DNA from: Collinsella aerofaciens
Lineage (GTDB): Bacteria > Actinomycetota > Coriobacteriia > Coriobacteriales > Coriobacteriaceae
Direction of reading: 5' to 3'
DNA length: 41,592 nucleotides
NCBI GenBank assembly: GCA_008671285.1
Contig: RPYR01000237.1
Span: forward strand, 1 to 41,592
The position numbers and the translations under genes are program-made. Each line of letters starts with the position of its first letter. Positions within the stretch are counted from its first letter, which is position 1. Positions 25,783 to 34,447 of this stretch are shown in pieces. The notes beneath the pieces were generated by a model. That model saw nothing but the letters and a program-made list of their open reading frames with translations. It did not search any database and had not been told where the DNA came from.

Positions 25783-27210
25783 CTAGCCTTTCCTGCGAAC
25801 GACGGTAAGAATCTCACGACGCTTGACAAAGAGACAGAGAGCAAGCACAACGAGCACGGCATATCGAACAATGGCTATGCCGTAAACAACGTCCATCCCG
25901 AGCGTCATAGCGATGACCAAGGCGACAGAAAGAAGCAGATACTTACCTGAGTAGACCTGCCGGCCCAACTCTACGCGGCAAATGCGGGCGCTAAACGCCC
26001 AATGCATGAAAGCAAGTGCCATATACGAAGCGAGAGTCGTCCATGCCGCAGCTTTATAGCCGAACAGAGGGATAAGTGCCAAATTAAGTGAGATGTTCAG
26101 AACAGCAGCACCAATGGATGCCGCAGCGATCAGCGAAGTTTTCTTGTAGAAGTATTCTAAATTGCTCATCATTGAGTAAAAGAATATGAAAAACACCGAC
26201 GCCGACAACGGCGGTATGACATCGACAGCGTCCGAATACTCTGGTCCCGCAAATACGGCAAGAATCTCCGGCGCAAAAGCCATCACCATCACAGTGAGAG
26301 CAGCGACAAGCGCCATTATTAAGTATCCGCTCTTCCTCACACCATCGACTCTGCCTTCATCGAGTTCCTGAAAAGTGTACGGGCAGTAAGAGTCGTTTAT
26401 TGCTGTAACGACGATAACCAAAGCCATGGCGATAGAGTACGATACGCTGTAAAGTGCTGCGGCGCTGTTGTTCACCATCTGGCTGATCATCAGCCTGTCT
26501 GACTGGTTCAACACGTAGTGCGAAAGAAAATGAGGCAGCAGTGGAAGAGTGAAGCTCAGGCCATACTTCCAGTATTTTTTGTTAAAGAAGCATTTGCCTC
26601 TCGCAAAGATGAGAACCATAAGAATAGCGCCCGGTAAACCCTTAGCTACAACATCCATTATCACGCGTGCCTCAACCTTGGCATCGGTACATAAGATGGC
26701 AAGAATACCAGCTCCCAAACTGAAAATATTGCTCCCCAGGGTAACAGCAACCAGCGCACGGTAGCGGTATTCGAATCGCTGTCTCGCGCTCCAAAAACTA
26801 GAAGCAGTATTCAGCGCAATTTCTACAAAGAGCAAATACACCAAGAACGGCGTGAGCCCCATCATTTCAGACCAAAATTCCGGAGCCACGCAGAAGATTA
26901 TGAAAAAGATGAGAGTCAGCACAGAAGAAAGTGCTAAAAGCGAAGATTCGAATTGATTCTCATTAGCCTTAAAATCAAGCCTGCCTCGATTGAACGCACC
27001 TCCGAAAAGGTTCAACGTGCAGAATATCGTCATGATGGATACCCACGACTGGAAAACACTGAATGTTCCGTATTGATCCGTCGACATTATTCTCGTAAGA
27101 ATGGGCGTCGCCAAAAGCGATAGACCCTTATTCAGAACATTACACACAACGAACCAAACTGCAGCCTTAGCAGGTGCGGACATCGTTCTATATTTAGAAA
27201 GGAAATTCAA
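25783..27210 (-). CDS. wzx: Polysaccharide flippase (Wzx-like, MOP superfamily)
   Basis: 475 residues with about 12-14 membrane segments. The start has the family look (SAPAKAAVWFVVCNVLNKGLS..TPILTRIMSTDQYGTFSVFQ), followed by QSDRLMISQMVNNSAAALYSVSYSIA in the middle. It flips lipid-linked repeat units across the membrane. The start codon appears to be TTG at 27210, seven bases after GGAG. It lies between the acetyltransferase remains and the TagF-like gene. A Wzx plus Wzy pair, rather than an ABC exporter, indicates a Wzy-dependent assembly route even though teichoic-type enzymes are present. Confidence 0.9.
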   Translation of the reverse strand: MNFLSKYRTMSAPAKAAVWFVVCNVLNKGLSLLATPILTRIMSTDQYGTFSVFQSWVSIMTIFCTLNLFGGAFNRGRLDFKANENQFESSLLALSSVLTLIFFIIFCVAPEFWSEMMGLTPFLVYLLFVEIALNTASSFWSARQRFEYRYRALVAVTLGSNIFSLGAGILAILCTDAKVEARVIMDVVAKGLPGAILMVLIFARGKCFFNKKYWKYGLSFTLPLLPHFLSHYVLNQSDRLMISQMVNNSAAALYSVSYSIAMALVIVVTAINDSYCPYTFQELDEGRVDGVRKSGYLIMALVAALTVMVMAFAPEILAVFAGPEYSDAVDVIPPLSASVFFIFFYSMMSNLEYFYKKTSLIAAASIGAAVLNISLNLALIPLFGYKAAAWTTLASYMALAFMHWAFSARICRVELGRQVYSGKYLLLSVALVIAMTLGMDVVYGIAIVRYAVLVVLALCLFVKRREILTVVRRKG

Positions 27211-27249
27211 ATAAAACTCCAGTATTACTCAACGTTTTATAACTCAGCA

Positions 27250-27753
27250 TTAATGGAATCGGCCAAGCCGCTTGAGCTCCTCGTAATGCTCAACGTTTCT
27301 CTGCTTAAACGGAACGGCAGGATGCCCACCGGCAATCGAATATGCGGGGATATTTCTACAGACAACACTGCCCGCTTGGATAACAGCGCCCTCTCCAATA
27401 ATGACCCCACCTAAAATAATGACGTTATTGCCAAGCCAAACGTTTTCGCCAATTGTCACGTCTTTGTCGATCATTCGGTTGCCGTAGGGAATTGCATCAT
27501 CGTGATCATAATCATGAAAGGAGGTAATAATTTGACATCAAGGCCCAGAATGGAAGTTGGCACCAACTGTTATCCTGCCATTACCCGACATCGCCATGCC
27601 ATTGAAGCATACGTTGTCCGAAAGATATGTCTTATGCGTAACGTAAGACTTGCCACCAACATAAACACGTCCCTCGCAGACGGCGGCGGTATTCTTAATT
27701 TTCTTGGTGTAATAAAATCGTGCCAGCTTCTGCTTTAAAGCGCTAAATTTCAT
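27250..27753 (-). pseudogene. Hexapeptide-repeat acetyltransferase interrupted by an in-frame TGA
   Basis: ATG 27753 (after AAAGG) opens KFSALKQKLARFYYTKKIKN..., then VYVGGKSYVTHKTYLSDN and GRITVGANFHSGP. A TGA at 27538-27540 is followed in the same frame by CQIITSFHDYDHDDAIPYGN and VTIGENVWLGNNVIILGGVI, ending at HYEELKRLGRFH. Family members read SGPGCQIIT here, so a GGA-to-TGA change at codon 72 is the simplest explanation. Full length would be 167 residues of left-handed beta-helix fold, adding acetyl groups to the sugar repeat. The product is cut before the active-site half. Everything else (RBS, spacing, motifs) is intact, suggesting a recent or reversible lesion. Confidence 0.8.
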
Positions 27754-27755
27754 TT

Positions 27756-28919
27756 TCAACCTTTTCTCGAAAGCATTCCCTCACGCGTAATGAAGGCCAA
27801 CATAATAAAAACGTAGCTATAGGGCGTAAAGCTATCGAATACCGTCACGAAAAGAAGTGCGCACAAAACAGATATCGCCACTTTCCGAAAGCTCACATCC
27901 AAAATCATGTTCACCTTTCCCGCAATGGAACAAAGCATCCAGACCATAGCAAGCAGAAGGACAATACCGCCATCGATTAAGCATTGCATTACCTGATTGT
28001 GCGCATAGCTCATACCGGCGCTCCAAAAAGTCGTAATAACCGAGTTCTCAACGCCATAACCAAAGAGGGGCGACTGGCGAAATAAAGCATCTGCAGAATC
28101 CCAGACAAACAATCGACCGCTGAAGGTCCAGTCAAGATCGGTCCCCATGAGCGGACTCTGTCGGCGGATTGTTAGCATTACGACCAACATGCTAAAAGCA
28201 ATAAAAAAGATAACGACTATACGAAAATCCAGCTTAAGCAGAATAGGACATATTTTGAGTAGAAGGAGAACTACGGCAAATACGAACAAAGCATAGTGTG
28301 CAGAATCTGCGTCAGCAGTCACCATGCAAACAACAGAAAGGCCAAGAAGCAAAAATGCAAACGAAGGGTTAACCCATTTTTTTAGATAGAGAAAGCAGGC
28401 TAGGGTTATAGATAGTAGCCCGTACTGACTAAAAACCTGCACATGGCCAAGCATCGTCATATGCAAGCGGCCCGCAAACAGCGACGAGGGAACCAGCAAT
28501 TGCAATAGAAATAGAACCATCAGAACACGTGCGCAGGCAACGGCATATACTCGTAACTCGTCTTCGGATAAACTCAGCATATAAACTGAAACAGCGGGAA
28601 AGAAAAGAAGTTCTTGTAAACCGTTTGCAACTCCTTTGCTGGATAATACCGTCACGGAAATAGCCATTAAAAAATAAATTACTATACCAGCGGGAATGTT
28701 TAAAGATAGCTCTCCATGGCACACGCGAAATGTTATATCGAGCAAAACAAAATACAACGCCAGCATTGCCCACAGCGTCGTAACGGTCTTATATCCAGGA
28801 ATAATAGAACCCAAGCCCTGCGGTAGGAGAAGCGGAATCAACACAAAATAACGAATCAAGCTTGCAATGCTCTTATTTGCTATTGATGTCCGCCGAGGCA
28901 CTGTAGAATAATTAACCAT
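27756..28919 (-). CDS. wzy: Wzy-type repeat-unit polymerase (O-antigen ligase/polymerase family)
   Basis: 387 residues with 10 or more membrane segments and one large extracytoplasmic loop. The loop has the Wzy_C-like features FSGRLFVWDSADALF..PLFGYGVENSV and the conserved His in SYAHNQVMQCLIDGG. It polymerises flipped repeat units on the outer face. It overlaps the preceding glycosyltransferase gene by eight bases and abuts the acetyltransferase start. Its GC is clearly below that of leuS or thrS, as usual for serotype-specific genes. Confidence 0.85.
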   Translation of the reverse strand: MVNYSTVPRRTSIANKSIASLIRYFVLIPLLLPQGLGSIIPGYKTVTTLWAMLALYFVLLDITFRVCHGELSLNIPAGIVIYFLMAISVTVLSSKGVANGLQELLFFPAVSVYMLSLSEDELRVYAVACARVLMVLFLLQLLVPSSLFAGRLHMTMLGHVQVFSQYGLLSITLACFLYLKKWVNPSFAFLLLGLSVVCMVTADADSAHYALFVFAVVLLLLKICPILLKLDFRIVVIFFIAFSMLVVMLTIRRQSPLMGTDLDWTFSGRLFVWDSADALFRQSPLFGYGVENSVITTFWSAGMSYAHNQVMQCLIDGGIVLLLAMVWMLCSIAGKVNMILDVSFRKVAISVLCALLFVTVFDSFTPYSYVFIMLAFITREGMLSRKG

Positions 28920-29628
28920 TATGAAGAGTCCTCTTAATTTTCTCTATCCGTTCAACTCCGAATGAATTAATCAGAAAGCGTCGGGTCTTATCCCAGCGAC
29001 TTCCCCATGAATTCGCATACAGGGAAATGGACAAAGTCTCATCACACATGAGATTCAGCGAATCGCCAGGAGCAATAGGATCAAAATAGCGTGAAGGATA
29101 AACAGTCAATCCGTCAAAACGCTCAACATCTCCCAACCCGTCCCCCGCGTAGCCGTGGGAGCGTACTACACGATCATTCAAATAAGGGCAGGCTAAATCC
29201 TTAGAATGCTCCCAGTCAAAAATTAGCCCATTGTATTGTGCAAGCATCTCATGTACCACTGGGTTCGCCTTGGCACAGCCAAAGCCGAGTCCAGTGGTAC
29301 ACAAATGTCCACACTGTTGGACCCCTATATAGCACTGGCTATCCAACAGCCCATTTAGGGGCTTAAGAAGCTGAACGTCAGTATCGAGATATATTCCACC
29401 GTTGTCATAAAGAACCTTGAGCCTTGCCCAGTCAGAAACAAAAGCCCATGCGCCCGCATCATACGCAGAAGCCACAAAGGGATGCTGATGAACGTCGAAA
29501 TTAGACTCATCCCAACACTGAACCTCAAAATCGGGACAAACTTTCTTCCACGATTCAAGGCATTTACGAGCAGTACGCGGAAGCGGGTTGCCTCCGAACC
29601 AGCAATAATGAATAACTTTGGGAATCAT
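28912..29628 (-). CDS. Glycosyltransferase, GT32/OCH1-like
   Basis: 238 residues starting MIPKVIHYCWFGGNPLP, the classic opening of the Gly_transf_sug/GT32 family. The DXD motif is in GGIYLDTDVQLLKPL (near residue 80), preceded by AWAFVSDWARLKVLYDNGG. It probably adds one sugar to the lipid-linked repeat unit in the cytoplasm. The donor and linkage are unknown. It is followed with an overlap by wzy. Confidence 0.88.
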   Translation of the reverse strand: MIPKVIHYCWFGGNPLPRTARKCLESWKKVCPDFEVQCWDESNFDVHQHPFVASAYDAGAWAFVSDWARLKVLYDNGGIYLDTDVQLLKPLNGLLDSQCYIGVQQCGHLCTTGLGFGCAKANPVVHEMLAQYNGLIFDWEHSKDLACPYLNDRVVRSHGYAGDGLGDVERFDGLTVYPSRYFDPIAPGDSLNLMCDETLSISLYANSWGSRWDKTRRFLINSFGVERIEKIKRTLHNG

Positions 29629-29736
29629 CAGACCCCATTTCTCACGATTCTAATATTTCTCAATCAACCGAGCGGGATCGCCGTGCACAGCCCGGTTCCT
29701 AACAACACGCAGGCAGGAGCGCCCCATTTAAGAGAC
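29629..29736 (-). other. Short gap in the operon, possible gene remnant
   Basis: This is the only sizeable gap (108 bases) in an otherwise overlapping operon. The minus strand carries a short stop-bounded protein-like run (KWGAPACVLLGTGLCTAIPL). It could be the tail of a lost gene between licD and the GT32 gene, but is too short to identify. Confidence 0.25.
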
Positions 29737-30609
29737 CTAACAATTCTGTTTATTGTTGCCGCAACATGAACGACCACAATCATTGGAAGGGTTGATACGC
29801 CAAGCCTTCAACCCATGAGTGATGCGTTTATCGACGGGCGGGAGCGTCATATAGTCCCCGTACATTAATGAGAGATAGCAGTCGAAATCCTTGAAGCCCA
29901 AAAACCGCTCGCCTTCGAACTCGTACTCGACAAGATCGTTGAAAAGGCTCGCGGGAAAAACCTCAAGCGAGCTGCTGACCGCCCACGACAAATCAGCGGC
30001 GAAACCTTTGGTGGAAAAGGATCCGTTATCCGTTAACGCCCTGAGCTTACCGAGCGCCCACTGTTGAAGGGAGGTACGCCTGGCAACCGTACCAAGAACA
30101 GTCTTGATCCAACCAGCGACCCCTGGCTGGCCCGAACTCCATCTTGACGCTTGAAACAGGTGCTTGTATCGAACAGCGGCATCCCAGGCTTTGTTGGCTT
30201 CGGCCTCGCTGTCAAACGATACGATCGGGAAAATATCAATCCAGACATATTCACGTATGCCCTCAGCAATGTACGCAGACTTCACCTCGATGCTGGTATC
30301 CACCAGCTTTTCAAAAGGAATTGCAGCGGAACCTTTAAAGTTCAGTTGACTGGCAAGCCCAATATGGGAATGTTCTTCTCCAATTCGGGAGGAAAAACCA
30401 GCTATAAAACTCTTATAGTCTTCGACAGGCATGACGACATCGATATCGTCATCCCAGGGGATGAACCCCTTGTGCCTAACCGCACCGAGCAGCGTGCCGG
30501 CACTCAACGAGTACCGCAATTTGTTCTTGCGGCAATAGGAATCGAAAATGCGGAGGAGGCGCAGCTCGGCATCTTTCACCTCTTGCATGGATAAATACTC
30601 GGTCGGCAT
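29737..30609 (-). CDS. licD: LicD-family phosphotransferase
   Basis: 290 residues. The LicD signature is complete: LRYSLSAGTLLGAVRHKGFI then PWDDDIDVVMPVEDYKSF (acidic residues 53-57). In lic systems LicD transfers phosphocholine from CDP-choline to a sugar of the surface polymer. The CDP-choline could come from the LicC/LicA fusion encoded at 19455-21230. The C-terminus is unusual, ending in a short cysteine-rich tail (DCGRSCCGNNKQNC). It starts one base after the upstream gene's stop, sharing AAAGGGGCG as ribosome binding site. Some family members transfer other phospho-groups, so the substrate is inferred from context. Confidence 0.9.
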   Translation of the reverse strand: MPTEYLSMQEVKDAELRLLRIFDSYCRKNKLRYSLSAGTLLGAVRHKGFIPWDDDIDVVMPVEDYKSFIAGFSSRIGEEHSHIGLASQLNFKGSAAIPFEKLVDTSIEVKSAYIAEGIREYVWIDIFPIVSFDSEAEANKAWDAAVRYKHLFQASRWSSGQPGVAGWIKTVLGTVARRTSLQQWALGKLRALTDNGSFSTKGFAADLSWAVSSSLEVFPASLFNDLVEYEFEGERFLGFKDFDCYLSLMYGDYMTLPPVDKRITHGLKAWRINPSNDCGRSCCGNNKQNC

Positions 30610-30610
30610 A

Positions 30611-31720
30611 TTACGCCCCTTTAGTCATATTCCTATAGCGATCGGAAAGCTGTTCGTAGAGCGACCGCGTGGTGTAACCCGCTTTATCAAGAAACGGAAC
30701 GTAGTCGACCTTGGCGGTAATTTCCCTTTTGCCGGCGCAGGCTTGCAGCAAATCGGCCCACTCCCTGTCGGAAAGCGAAAGCCCTGCTCGCTGGAGAAGG
30801 CCTGTCAGATCGGCCTCCTGGGTAACCGCGTCAGAGCTGAGGATGGGCAGTCCATTTGCCTGGGCCTCAATGAAGGCAATCGGGAGCCCCTCGTGGAAAG
30901 AGGGGGCAAGCAGCGCATCCATGGCGCTGTAGTACCTCCAGATATCGTCAACGGTACCGATGAAAACCGCCGATTCGCCCAGCCCCAATTCAGCCGCCTT
31001 CTCCTTCGCAAGGGGAAGTTCCTCGGCTTGGCCGAAGAGCAGAAGGCGGGAATCGGCCTCACTGGAGCGCAGCTGATTGAAGATATCGAGGGCGCGCAGG
31101 GTGTTTTTCGCAGGAATGCCTGCCCCGACAAACCCTATGACGGTGGCATTCCCCGGGATCCCAAGCCGATGTCTAACGGCAGCCCGGTCAGAGGGCGAAA
31201 ACCGGAATTTATCGGAATCGACCCCGTTGTGCACCAAGGCATAGCCAGCGCCCCGAAAGAGATATTCACCTGCGACCTCGCTGCATGCCCAGCGCTCACT
31301 CGCCGCCAGGAGGAACCTCTCTATCATGGCCACGTTGACCATATTCTTCAGACTCGAGGTGCTGCCAAGCGCGCTGTTATGGCAGTGCACGATGCGCGAG
31401 GGAACTCCGGCCTTTTTCGCCTCAGAGGCGAAGACGAAGCCGAGTGCGTTGTTCGTGTGAATCTGAACGATATCGAAACGGTGCTTCGACAGAAAAGCGC
31501 CAAGGCGCTTCGCCCCCAGAGTGCCAACCAGCAGCGGACTGTAGCTATCGATTAAAGGACCGAAGAATCGCTCTCCGAACCTATCCCCTTCGACTCTTCC
31601 CACCGACAGCACGCTCTGCTCGATATCGGGAGCCGGGCAATCGAGCATCGTGGAGACGAAGGTCCTCACCCCGCCCCTGCCGGGCCCTAGCTGTTGAATG
31701 ATGTGCAGGACCCGAATCAT
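30611..31720 (-). CDS. Glycosyltransferase, GT4-type
   Basis: 369 residues of GT-B fold. The N-terminal half has VLHIIQQLGPGRGGVRTFV and the C-terminal half the EX7E motif (PSFHEGLPIAFIEAQANGLPIL) and VIGFVGAGIPAKN. It is a retaining glycosyltransferase of the polysaccharide operon with unknown donor and acceptor. Its ATG overlaps the wecB stop by four bases (ATGA). Confidence 0.9.
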   Translation of the reverse strand: MIRVLHIIQQLGPGRGGVRTFVSTMLDCPAPDIEQSVLSVGRVEGDRFGERFFGPLIDSYSPLLVGTLGAKRLGAFLSKHRFDIVQIHTNNALGFVFASEAKKAGVPSRIVHCHNSALGSTSSLKNMVNVAMIERFLLAASERWACSEVAGEYLFRGAGYALVHNGVDSDKFRFSPSDRAAVRHRLGIPGNATVIGFVGAGIPAKNTLRALDIFNQLRSSEADSRLLLFGQAEELPLAKEKAAELGLGESAVFIGTVDDIWRYYSAMDALLAPSFHEGLPIAFIEAQANGLPILSSDAVTQEADLTGLLQRAGLSLSDREWADLLQACAGKREITAKVDYVPFLDKAGYTTRSLYEQLSDRYRNMTKGA

Positions 31721-32826
31721 CGCGACCTACCTTCCAACACGTCGCCGATCCGCTCGCTCGCATGACCATCACCGTAGGGGTTCGAGGCATGGCTCATGGC
31801 CGCATACTCCCCCTCATCGGAGAGCAGACGACTGAACTCGCGGTAGATGACGTCCTCCTCGGTGCCCACGAGCTTCAGCGTGCCGGCGGCGACTCCCTCG
31901 GGGCGCTCGGTGGTGTCGCGCATGACGAGTACGGGCTTACCCAGACTAGGCGCCTCCTCCTGGATGCCGCCCGAGTCGGTGAGGATGAGGTGGCTCGCCG
32001 CCATGAAGTTGTGGAAGTCGAGAACCTCGAGCGGGTCGATGATATGCAGGCGGTCGAAGCCGTCGAGCTCCTCGTGGGCGGCCTTGCGGACGAGCGGGTT
32101 CATGTGGATCGGGTAGATCGCCTTGGTGTCCGGGTGCTCCTCCATCACGCGGCGGATGGCGCGGAACATCCGGTGCATGGGCTCGCCCAGGTTCTCGCGG
32201 CGGTGCGCCGTAATGAGGATGAGGCGGGAGCCCTCGGCCCACTCGAGCTCGGGGTGGGAGTAGCCCTCGCGCACGGTGGTGCGCAGGGCGTCGATGCCGG
32301 TATTGCCGGTGACCCAGATCTTGGACTCTGGCTTGCCCTCGTCGAGAAGGTTCTGCTTACTGGCCTCCGTGGGGGCGAAGTAGTACTCGCTCACGATGTC
32401 GACCGCCTGGCGGTTGAACTCCTCGGGCCAGGGGCTGTAGATGTCGTGCGTGCGCAGGCCGGCCTCGACGTGGCCCACGGGTATCTGCAGGTAGAAGCAC
32501 GCGAGCGCCGCGGCGAAGCTGGTCGTGGTGTCGCCGTGCACGAGCACGACGTCGGGCCTCTCGTCCTCGAGGACGGCCCTGAGCTTGAGCAGCACGTCGC
32601 ACGTGACGTCGAACAGCGTCTGGCCAGGCTTCATGATCGCCAGGTCGCGATCGGGAGTCACGCCGAAGACGCGCAGCACCTGGTCGAGCATCTCGCGGTG
32701 CTGGCCCGTCACGGTTACGATTGTCTCGAACTCATCCGAACGTGCCTTCAGCTCGTTGACGAGCGGGCACATCTTGATTGCCTCCGGTCGGGTGCCGAAG
32801 ACGAGCATGATTTTCTTCTTATCCAT
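31717..32826 (-). CDS. wecB: UDP-N-acetylglucosamine 2-epimerase (non-hydrolysing)
   Basis: 369 residues. Interconverts UDP-GlcNAc and UDP-ManNAc. The family motifs are complete: FGTRPEAIKMCPLV, VHGDTTTSFAAALACFY, GHVEAGLRTHD...PEEFNRQ, TAHRRENLG, and SGGIQEEAPSLGKPVLVMRDTTERPEGV. It overlaps by eight bases the upstream gene for TagA, which would use its UDP-ManNAc product. Together they build the ManNAc-GlcNAc linkage disaccharide typical of wall teichoic acids. GC is high, like the flanking first genes and unlike the middle of the operon. Confidence 0.96.
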   Translation of the reverse strand: MDKKKIMLVFGTRPEAIKMCPLVNELKARSDEFETIVTVTGQHREMLDQVLRVFGVTPDRDLAIMKPGQTLFDVTCDVLLKLRAVLEDERPDVVLVHGDTTTSFAAALACFYLQIPVGHVEAGLRTHDIYSPWPEEFNRQAVDIVSEYYFAPTEASKQNLLDEGKPESKIWVTGNTGIDALRTTVREGYSHPELEWAEGSRLILITAHRRENLGEPMHRMFRAIRRVMEEHPDTKAIYPIHMNPLVRKAAHEELDGFDRLHIIDPLEVLDFHNFMAASHLILTDSGGIQEEAPSLGKPVLVMRDTTERPEGVAAGTLKLVGTEEDVIYREFSRLLSDEGEYAAMSHASNPYGDGHASERIGDVLEGRSR

Positions 32827-33625
32827 TGGCCTTGCTCCTCTTTGCTTCCTTACGGAGAAGCATGTAGAAACGGGTGTTGCCGACCACGTAGCGCCTCACC
32901 AGGCGCTTGGGCTCCTGCATCATGCGGAAGAGCCACTCCAGGTTCGCGCGCTGCATCCACATCGGGGCGCGCGGGATGTTGCCGGAGACGACGTCGAACG
33001 AGCCCCCCACGCCCACGAAAGCGCCCTTGGCGCCCAGCTCGCGGAAACGCTCGATCAGGCGTTCCTTCTTGGGCGAGGTGATGCCCACGAACACGATATC
33101 GGGTTGAGTCTGCTCAACCTCGGCGACCACGGCGTCGAACTCGTCGTCGCCGAAGTAGCCGTCACGGTAGCCCGCGAGGACCATATTGGGATACCTCTCG
33201 GACAGTACCTCTGCGGTCTTTGCGACCACTTCGGCCTTGGCGCCCAGCAGGTAGACCCTGTGCCCCTCGCGCTCGGCCAGCCCGCACAGCTCCCACATGA
33301 GGTCGATGCCTGCCACGCGCCCGGGCAAGTCCACGCCCAGCTTCCTGGCGGCCATGACCATGGAGGCGCCATCGGCGTTCACGATCTCGCAGCGGCGCAC
33401 GCACGCGTCCATTTCGGGATCGTCGCGCATCTGCAGCAACTTGTCGGCGTTCACGCCGATCAGGTGGGCGAAGCGCCCCTCCTTGATGAGGGCGTCGGTC
33501 GCCTCGACGGTCTGCCCCATCGTCCAGGGGTCGACGGGGGCGCCCAGGACTTCGACTCGCCCGGGAAGATCAACCGTTGAACCGGTGCCTTCGTAATTCC
33601 CTATAGTCTCTTTAGCAAGCGCCAT
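32819..33625 (-). CDS. tagA: TagA/WecG-type N-acetylmannosaminyltransferase (GT26)
   Basis: About 268 residues from ATG 33625; a TTG at 33643 is a less likely start. GT26 features: LIGVNADKLLQM, IVNADGASMV (catalytic Asp85 region), GSRVxLLGA-like (HRVYLLGAKAEVV), and ITSPKKERLI. The basic C-terminal tail (WLFRMMQEPKRLVRRYVVGN) tethers the enzyme to the membrane. It adds ManNAc from UDP-ManNAc to an undecaprenyl-pyrophosphate-linked sugar. The start overlaps the end of the sugar-1-phosphate transferase, so these first two steps are translationally linked. Confidence 0.93.
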   Translation of the reverse strand: MALAKETIGNYEGTGSTVDLPGRVEVLGAPVDPWTMGQTVEATDALIKEGRFAHLIGVNADKLLQMRDDPEMDACVRRCEIVNADGASMVMAARKLGVDLPGRVAGIDLMWELCGLAEREGHRVYLLGAKAEVVAKTAEVLSERYPNMVLAGYRDGYFGDDEFDAVVAEVEQTQPDIVFVGITSPKKERLIERFRELGAKGAFVGVGGSFDVVSGNIPRAPMWMQRANLEWLFRMMQEPKRLVRRYVVGNTRFYMLLRKEAKRSKANG

Positions 33626-34439
33626 TTGCGCTGACAACCTCAATCACTGTGAGTAGGATTATTTTTAAATCGAAGAAAACGCCACGTTTGGCGATATATT
33701 CCAGGTCGCGACGGACCATCCCGTCGAATCCAGTCGCGTTACGCTCGGTGACTTGCCACCAGCCGGTGATGCCAGGCTTCACGGCAAGACGCTGCAGGTC
33801 GTATTCCGTGTACTCCGACACCTCGTTCGGCAGCGGCGGGCGCGGGCCGACGACGGACATCTGGCCCAAAAACACGTTCAGGAACTGCGGGAACTCGTCG
33901 ATGGAGTGCTTGCGGATGAACCTGCCGATCCTGGTGACGCGCGGGTCGTCCCTCATCTTGAACATGGCGCCGGCGATCTCGTTCTGCTCCTTGAGATCTG
34001 CCAGGCGCTCGTCGGCGTCCTTGTACATGGAGCGGAACTTCCACATGCGGAAGGTTGACAGGCTGCCATCGCGGTGGGTCTGGCCCACACGGATCTGGCT
34101 GTAGAACGGGTTGCCCTCGCTCTCCAGGCGGATGGCCGCGGCGAGCACAAGGCTGGGTACGGCGATGACGGCCAGCACGCAGCCGCTAAACGCGATGTCG
34201 AACGCGCGCTTGACGGCCCTGTAAGCCAGACGCGATCGGTCCCAGTCCATGATGGATTGCATGGCCTTGTAGCGGCTGGCGCCATCGCGCCGGTCCATGG
34301 CCTGAGCAATCAGCGCCGCCCCTACGGGCGCATTGCTCTCTGTTACTTCCTTAGCAGCCAAAGTCAAACAAACGGCCCTGTCCTCCAGGACCCCCCCCCA
34401 ATCGGTAAATTCAAAAATGCGAACGAATAGCTGGTGCAA
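33612..34439 (-). CDS. Undecaprenyl-phosphate sugar-1-phosphate transferase with G9 tract at its 5' end
   Basis: Bacterial sugar transferase (WbaP/CpsE/PglC superfamily) that starts the lipid-linked unit. A membrane or re-entrant helix (AFDIAFSGCVLAVIAVPSLV, about residues 80-105) is followed by TFRMWKFRSM, DEFPQFLNVFLGQMSVVGPRPPLP and KPGITGWWQV. It lacks the four extra membrane segments of WbaP. The 275-residue frame begins at TTG 34439 (after AAGGGAG). About 40 bases in, nine consecutive G residues encode part of DWGGV, so a one-base slip would put the body of the gene out of frame with this start. Start sites downstream of the tract (weak TTG codons) are possible, so the exact N-terminus is uncertain. 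Confidence 0.87.
   Translation of the reverse strand: MHQLFVRIFEFTDWGGVLEDRAVCLTLAAKEVTESNAPVGAALIAQAMDRRDGASRYKAMQSIMDWDRSRLAYRAVKRAFDIAFSGCVLAVIAVPSLVLAAAIRLESEGNPFYSQIRVGQTHRDGSLSTFRMWKFRSMYKDADERLADLKEQNEIAGAMFKMRDDPRVTRIGRFIRKHSIDEFPQFLNVFLGQMSVVGPRPPLPNEVSEYTEYDLQRLAVKPGITGWWQVTERNATGFDGMVRRDLEYIAKRGVFFDLKIILLTVIEVVSANGAC
34391..34399 (-). repeat. C9 (G9 on the coding strand) homopolymer
   Basis: Nine consecutive C on the plus strand, within the first 50 coding bases of the sugar transferase, and the only such tract I noticed in the window. It is prone to slipped-strand length changes. Confidence 0.8.
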
Positions 34440-34447
34440 CGTCTCCC

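Noticed and set aside
16087..27540. UGA recoding (selenocysteine or reassigned codon), suggested by two genes with a single in-frame TGA
   Set aside because: TGA is used as a normal stop in other genes here (for example at the end of the TagF-like gene at 24550). The expected residues at the two sites differ (Trp and Gly), and no SECIS-like element or selenoprotein genes are seen. Independent nonsense mutations explain both.
31762..33081. Long plus-strand frame opposite wecB and tagA
   Set aside because: Shadow of GC-rich minus-strand coding; wecB and tagA motifs are complete on the other strand.
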